A DNA stretch of 11,641 bases from Rickettsiales bacterium (lineage in GTDB: Bacteria > Pseudomonadota > Alphaproteobacteria > Rickettsiales > UBA1997). The stretch spans positions 3,402 through 15,042 of the forward strand of contig CANMEW010000023.1 of the NCBI GenBank assembly GCA_947496905.1. The letters are read 5' to 3'. Under the pieces are notes generated by a model. It ran no database searches, was not told the origin of the DNA, and was given only the letters and a program-made list of their open reading frames with translations. A program made the position numbers and the translations under genes. Positions 8,428 to 11,641 of the stretch are shown piece after piece. Position 1 is the stretch's first letter. Each line of letters starts with the position of its first letter.

Positions 8428-8679
8428 TTAAGAGAACATTACGAGGAATGCTAAGAGGACGGCGAAAATACCCATCGCTTCAGCGAGACCAACGGCGATG
8501 TAAATGTATTTTTCGATTTTTGGTGCGGCAGAAGGATTGCGTGCAAGGCTGTTAAAAAATGATCCGAAGATATTTCCAATTGCGATTGCTGCGCCAGCCA
8601 TGCCAATTGAGCAGAGACCAACTCCGATATATTTGAATGAGGAATAATTATTCGCCACTTCTTGAACTACTTCTTGCAT
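8428..8679 (-). CDS. atpE: F0F1 ATP synthase subunit c
   Basis: This is the proteolipid that forms the rotating c-ring in the inner membrane and carries protons during ATP synthesis. The 83 residues form two membrane helices joined by a polar loop. Helix 1 has the small-residue packing motif (GMAGAAIAIGNIFGSF). The loop holds the conserved Arg47-Asn48-Pro49 in LARNPSAAP. Helix 2 has the ion-binding carboxylate Glu67 in GLAEAMGIFAVLLAF. The sequence closely fits the alphaproteobacterial type (KYIG-x-GL-x-x-IGMAGAA). The absence of extra Na+-ligand residues around Glu67 points to proton use, which is an inference. AGG seven bases before the ATG is the best ribosome-binding site in this block, fitting the high dose of c subunit needed. 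A strong hairpin follows its stop. Confidence 0.95.
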   Translation of the reverse strand: MQEVVQEVANNYSSFKYIGVGLCSIGMAGAAIAIGNIFGSFFNSLARNPSAAPKIEKYIYIAVGLAEAMGIFAVLLAFLVMFS

Positions 8680-8773
8680 GATTTACCTATTTTTTGAATT
8701 ACTCATTTGAAACCCATTGGTTGGGAATTATTTGGCCAATAGAGCTAACGCCAAATTCGGTTGAGATGATGGA

Positions 8774-9559
8774 TTAGTGCGCTCTCGTCGCTTCTCCCAA
8801 GTAAGCGCAAACTAGAATTGAGAAAATGTAGGCTTGCAAGACGGCGACAAAAAATTCGAAGCCGGTCATGATGATGCTGAATAAGAATGGTAACGTGCCA
8901 AAAATGATGCCAAGTGAAATGATGAAGCCGGCAACAACTTTGAGTAGAACGTGACCAGCAACGATGTTGGCAAAAAGACGAACTGAAAGAGTGATTGGGC
9001 GGATCAAGAAAGAAAAAAGCTCGATTGCGAAAATTATTGGCGCCATCCACATCGGCACGCCGCTTGGTAAGAACATGTGAAGAAATCCGAAGAATCCGTT
9101 TCTGGTGATTGCAAAAATTGTGATGGTTAAAAAAGAAATCATCGCTAGCGAAAGCGTAACAACCACCTGACTTGTGGCGGTGAAGCTGTATGGCGTCATC
9201 CCTAGAAAATTACACATTAAGATGAAGGTGAAGAGGCTGAAAATTAATGGAAAAAATTTACTGCCCTCATCCCCGATGCTGGTTTTGATGATGTCGAAAA
9301 TGAAGTTGTAAACGGATTCACCGGCCACTTGAAGACGAGATGGAATGAGAGATTTTTTTCTGGTGGCGAAAATCATGAAGGCGATGGTAAGAGCGGTGGC
9401 AATGACCATGTAAAGCGCAGAGTTGGTGAAGCTGAGGTCAATATTTCCAAAATGAAAATCTGCGATTTTCTTAACTTCGAATTGAGCTAATGGATTATGT
9501 CCTTGAGAAGAGTGATGAGACGTTTCTTGAGCAAGAGATTCGGCGGCTTCTAACGACAT
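8774..9559 (-). CDS. atpB: F0F1 ATP synthase subunit a
   Basis: This is the stator subunit that forms the two proton half-channels beside the c-ring. It has 261 residues with several membrane helices. The essential arginine is Arg194 in PITLSVRLFANIVAGH, the hallmark of the family. NFLGMTPYSFTATSQ at about 117-131 is the second conserved block, and GFEFFVAVLQAYIFSILVC near the C-terminus forms the last helix. The N-terminal stretch with HHSSQGHNPLAQFEV matches alphaproteobacterial forms. The gene is the first of the leftward F0 block. The atpI gene that often precedes it is absent; instead a 173-nt divergent spacer separates it from an ialB-like gene. No Shine-Dalgarno site is evident before ATG 9557-9559. 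Its stop is followed by 94 nt before atpE. Confidence 0.96.
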   Translation of the reverse strand: MSLEAAESLAQETSHHSSQGHNPLAQFEVKKIADFHFGNIDLSFTNSALYMVIATALTIAFMIFATRKKSLIPSRLQVAGESVYNFIFDIIKTSIGDEGSKFFPLIFSLFTFILMCNFLGMTPYSFTATSQVVVTLSLAMISFLTITIFAITRNGFFGFLHMFLPSGVPMWMAPIIFAIELFSFLIRPITLSVRLFANIVAGHVLLKVVAGFIISLGIIFGTLPFLFSIIMTGFEFFVAVLQAYIFSILVCAYLGEATRAH

Positions 9560-9732
9560 TTTTATTGTTTTTGATAAGTTGGGAATAGAGCTTGAATGAG
9601 ATCAAAATTGAAATCTCGAAGCGCGATTTGAGTAAAAATTTAAATAGATGAAGGCCTCAAGAGGGCTTGATTTACAAGGCTTCATCAAGAAGGGAGCGGG
9701 CAAAATATTTTTCGACCTAAAAAAGTCAAGTT
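9560..9732. promoter_or_regulatory. Divergent intergenic region between atpB and the ialB-like gene
   Basis: This 173-nt spacer must hold the start signals for both the leftward F0 block and the rightward secreted-protein gene. No convincing -35/-10 pair stands out for either direction. It holds three small dyads: AAATC/GATTT with inner CG/CG pairs at 9611-9629; GATGAAG at 9647-9653 with CTTCATC at 9680-9686, extended by CCT/AGG past a one-base bulge; and, nested in that, TCAAG/CTTGA at 9657-9670 with a 4-base loop. The second and third could form alternative structures. A 61-codon + frame from 9648 crosses this spacer but overlaps the ialB-like start and has no protein-like character. Confidence 0.4.
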
Positions 9733-10230
9733 ATGAAACTCACAACATTTTTTCTCACTTTTTTTCTACTCCTGAATCACGAAATTTTTGCTCAAGAATT
9801 GCAGGCAAAATTTCAGGATTGGAATGTTTTTAAAACTGAGAGAGGTGACAAAACTCTGTGCTACAATGCATCAACTCCAATCAGGCGCGAAGGCAATTAC
9901 GGCAAAAGTGGTGAGCCATTTTTTTTAGTCACTAACATCGAAAATGATGCCGATGAAATCAGTGTTTCATCAGGGTTCATCTACAACAAAAATTCCGATG
10001 TAGAGGTCTCTTTTGGCTCAAAAAAATTCTACCTCTTTCCCTACAAAACCATGGCTTGGGCCAATGATAAAAATGACGACATTGACATCATCAAAGAGAT
10101 GCAAAAGCACGAAGACATGGTAGTAACTGGAGTTGCTCGTGATGGAAAAATTGCTACCGACACCTATTCCTTGATTGGCTTTGCGCAAAGCTACGAAAGG
10201 CTCAAACAGGCTTGCAATGGTTTAAAATGA
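9733..10230 (+). CDS. Invasion-associated locus B (IalB)-family secreted protein
   Basis: The product has 165 residues and starts with a clear signal peptide (MKLTTFFLTFFLLLNHEIFA, cleavage expected before QELQ), so it is exported to the periplasm or beyond. The mature part follows the IalB plan: an opening beta strand with FQDWNVFKTERGDKTLCYNA, a middle FFLVTNI block, a FYLFPYKTMAWANDKND stretch, and a Cys near the end (QACNGLK) that could pair with the early Cys in LCYN. IalB proteins are common in alphaproteobacteria; in Bartonella one is linked to erythrocyte invasion, but most have no known activity, so no role in host entry should be assumed. The ATG at 9733 is chosen because it yields the signal peptide. 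The stop overlaps the next gene's start (ATGA at 10227-10230). Family assignment is from sequence plan and length. Confidence 0.75.
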   Translation: MKLTTFFLTFFLLLNHEIFAQELQAKFQDWNVFKTERGDKTLCYNASTPIRREGNYGKSGEPFFLVTNIENDADEISVSSGFIYNKNSDVEVSFGSKKFYLFPYKTMAWANDKNDDIDIIKEMQKHEDMVVTGVARDGKIATDTYSLIGFAQSYERLKQACNGLK

Positions 10231-10568
10231 TGGAAATTTTAATCGCGTTAAAAAAAGCCGCACCACTTTTGATCAGCATTTTTGTCGTAGTTTTTTGTGT
10301 AATTTTTCTTACTCGCCTCATCCTCTCCTTCCTTTTAAATCAAGCTTACAAGCGCTACCATCATTTAAAAAAAATTGGTAAAAAAATTCTACCAGCCAGC
10401 AGAAAAAAATACGTAAAAGAAGAAGAGGAGCTTTCTCTGAAAAAAAATGAAATTCCGCGTGCGCATTCTGCGGTGAAGAAGGAGATGAAAAAGATGGGGA
10501 TCGGCAAAAAAGCGGAAGTTACGAAATTATTTTATCCGAAGATCAGGAGCTGGAAAAAAAAGAGCTGA
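10227..10568 (+). CDS. Small membrane-anchored protein, N-terminal part of a probably frameshifted gene
   Basis: I do not recognise a named family. The preferred start is ATG 10227, which overlaps the previous stop (ATGA); an ATG follows directly at 10230, and an earlier in-frame ATG at 10212 lies inside the ialB-like gene. The product has one membrane helix (APLLISIFVVVFCVIFLTRL and a few residues on) and then a very basic, Lys-rich cytoplasmic segment (RYHHLKKIGKKILPASRKKY; EMKKMGIGKK). After an A6 run at 10506-10511 this frame continues as AEVTKLFYPKIRSWKKKS to TGA 10566-10568, which looks unlike protein. The neighbouring frame gives a better continuation to 10756. I infer that the intact gene is 10227-10756 and that one base is missing near the A6 run, by mutation, sequencing error or programmed slippage. 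Confidence 0.6.
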   Translation: MMEILIALKKAAPLLISIFVVVFCVIFLTRLILSFLLNQAYKRYHHLKKIGKKILPASRKKYVKEEEELSLKKNEIPRAHSAVKKEMKKMGIGKKAEVTKLFYPKIRSWKKKS

Positions 10569-10756
10569 ACCAAGTCGACATTGTTGACATCATTAAGCCA
10601 GTTGGCTTTTGGACTTCGATGATTTTGGGGCAGAAATTAACCTACTTAATTCAATCGGCGCAAATGCTTAATAAGCGCGGTGACAAAGGCTTTTGGGCCA
10701 GCATGATTGAAGCGAAAGAGCGCTCTGCCGGTCGTCAGCATTCACGAGGAAGATGA
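10508..10756 (+). pseudogene. C-terminal part of the same gene, shifted by -1
   Basis: This frame is open from just after a TGA at 10448-10450 to TGA 10754-10756 and has no ATG, GTG or TTG start before the ATG at 10619. From the A6 run it reads KSGSYEIILSEDQELEKK, then NQVDIVDIIKPVGFWTSMIL and a basic tail ending GRQHSRGR. The composition is protein-like, with a GFW-(T/A)-SMI segment repeated at 10604-10624 and 10688-10708. A switch by -1 at 10506-10511 joins it smoothly to the upstream half: GIGKK then SGSYEII. The opposite-strand gene ends 3 nt beyond its stop. The frame is seen directly; that it belongs to the upstream gene is inferred. Confidence 0.6.
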
Positions 10757-10759
10757 CGC

Positions 10760-11641
10760 CTATTTACCAATGAAGCGCGCGAACAAATAGTTAGCCAACC
10801 AGCCCACCACAACAGCCAGCGCAATGGCAAGCAATCCGTACAAAAAAGATTCCTGGTAAGCGAAGTCCAAAATTTTTGCACTGAATCCAACCTGATTCAC
10901 GTAAATTGGAATTGACTGGAATGACAGCAACTCGCCTTCGCTGATCAAATAAATTTCAACCGTGTAAATTCCGCGCATGATGTTTTTTGGAAAGTCCAAC
11001 ATCACTTTGAATAAGGTCTCATTGAGGAAGCCGACCCTACTGTCGCCAGTGGAATAGAGATTATTTTTTTCGAGTTGTTCAATGAATTGCAGCTGAAACT
11101 CATTTTTTGTTTCGTCGCTAACGTCAGCTGAAGTTGTAAATTTTAGATTACTTTTGCCCAGCTCTAAATCGGAGAGAATTTTGCTGGATTTTTCACCATC
11201 GCCAAGCGTGGAAAACAGCGAATAAAAGCTGTTGGCCTCTTTCAATTTTACGCGCTCGCCATTGTACCAAATTCCCAATAATTTTTGTTTTCTGGTCACT
11301 AGAAAATTTTTCTTCGGACCGCGTACTGCAATTACAATGTTTCCAGCATCGCCCTTGGCGCCGAAGAGTAAAATTTTTGTTCCCTGAAATTTGGTGTCGA
11401 TGTTGATTTCGTTGGTGGAAATGCCGGAAAGGATTGGATTAGCATGAGAGGTGAGCGAAGCGAGGCAGAGAAAAAGCGTGGTAAAAATTAGCCCAGTAAA
11501 AATTGGCCCAGTAGAAATTGGCCCAGTAGAAATTGGCCCAGTAGAAATTGGCCCAGTAGAAATTGGCCCAGTAGAAATTGGCCCAGTAGAAATTGGCCCA
11601 GTAGAAATTGGCCCAGTAGAAATTGGCCCAGTAGAAATTGG
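10760..11641 (-). CDS. Alph_Pro_TM (TIGR02186-like) membrane protein with N-terminal PISTG repeats, 5' end outside window
   Basis: The frame is open from the TAG at 10760-10762 to the right window edge, giving 293 residues without a start codon. In order from the N-terminus: nine copies of PISTG, one PIFTG, a hydrophobic signal-peptide core (LIFTTLFLCLASLTSHA, cleavage expected near 11441), a mature domain of about 226 residues, and a C-terminal membrane helix (LYGLLAIALAVVVGWLANYL) with a short basic tail. The mature part carries the family pattern: KILLFGAKGDAGN, IVIAVRGPKKNFLVTRK, LLGIWYN. A GTG at 11297-11299 is not the start, since conserved sequence continues upstream of it. The family is restricted to alphaproteobacteria, often beside TauE/SafE-type permeases, and its function is unknown. 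The repeat contains no ATG, GTG or TTG in frame, so the start lies beyond the window unless a rare codon is used. Confidence 0.8.
   Translation of the reverse strand, partial: PISTGPISTGPISTGPISTGPISTGPISTGPISTGPISTGPISTGPIFTGLIFTTLFLCLASLTSHANPILSGISTNEINIDTKFQGTKILLFGAKGDAGNIVIAVRGPKKNFLVTRKQKLLGIWYNGERVKLKEANSFYSLFSTLGDGEKSSKILSDLELGKSNLKFTTSADVSDETKNEFQLQFIEQLEKNNLYSTGDSRVGFLNETLFKVMLDFPKNIMRGIYTVEIYLISEGELLSFQSIPIYVNQVGFSAKILDFAYQESFLYGLLAIALAVVVGWLANYLFARFIGK
11481..11641. repeat. 15-bp tandem repeat (minisatellite), in frame with the coding sequence
   Basis: The unit GTAGAAATTGGCCCA is repeated head to tail. Ten complete units run from 11481 to 11630 and an 11-nt partial unit reaches the window end. 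The first unit differs by two bases and the second by one; the remaining eight full copies and the partial one are identical. This gradient suggests growth by recent slippage from a seed sequence inside the signal-peptide codons. The 15-nt length equals five codons, so copy number can change without shifting the frame; the minus strand reads PISTG. All three minus-strand frames are open through the unit. Confidence 0.95.

Noticed and set aside
8745..9050. 101-codon minus-strand frame inside atpB
   Set aside because: It is an out-of-frame shadow of atpB, whose own frame carries the conserved arginine and helices.
9648..9833. 61-codon + strand frame
   Set aside because: It overlaps the ialB-like gene in another frame, crosses the dyad region and has no protein-like features.
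10437..10450. A8 run at 10440-10447 as the frameshift site
   Set aside because: The receiving frame has a TGA at 10448-10450 immediately after the run, so the switch has to lie further downstream.
10760..11299. Start of the Alph_Pro_TM gene at GTG 11297-11299
   Set aside because: Conserved family sequence (LLFGA, VRGPKKNF) and the signal peptide lie upstream in the same open frame.
11481..11641. Possible CRISPR array
   Set aside because: The 15-nt units abut directly with no spacers, and the array is in frame with a protein; it is a simple tandem repeat.

Overview
The window looks like AT-rich alphaproteobacterial DNA, most plausibly from Rickettsiales or a nearby deep lineage. The reasons are the F0 gene order atpB-atpE-atpF'-atpF with two diverged b subunits, an IalB-family secreted protein, an alphaproteobacteria-restricted Alph_Pro_TM (TIGR02186-like) protein, A/T homopolymer-rich codon use and nearly absent Shine-Dalgarno sites. 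The lineage is inferred from protein resemblance only; no marker RNA gene is present.

Positions 1-5047 (+ strand) carry four tightly packed genes: the C-terminal part of a LamG-like, pilin-associated protein (cut by the window edge), guaA (GMP synthase), nuoG (75-kDa subunit of NADH dehydrogenase) and a complete prepilin-like protein with a LamG-like C-terminal region. The first and last are paralogues, so two housekeeping genes sit between two members of a surface-protein family.

Positions 5059-9559 (- strand) form a second block, transcribed from right to left: atpB (a), atpE (c), atpF' (b'), atpF (b), then pheT. This is the complete proton-conducting F0 sector followed 6 nt later by the phenylalanyl-tRNA synthetase beta chain. 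A strong 13-bp hairpin lies between atpE and atpF' and may help set c-subunit stoichiometry.

Positions 9560-9732 are a divergent intergenic region with several small inverted repeats. To its right on the + strand are an ialB-like secreted protein and, overlapping it by ATGA, a small membrane protein whose C-terminal half lies in another frame (probable 1-nt frameshift at an A6 run).

Positions 10760-11641 (- strand) hold an Alph_Pro_TM-family gene converging on that frameshifted gene. Its 5' end continues in frame through a 15-bp tandem repeat encoding the pentapeptide PISTG, directly upstream of the signal-peptide core, and runs off the window with no start codon. This repeat, the frameshift and the atpE hairpin are the most unusual items. 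No tRNA, rRNA, CRISPR array, IS element or convincing intrinsic terminator was seen.
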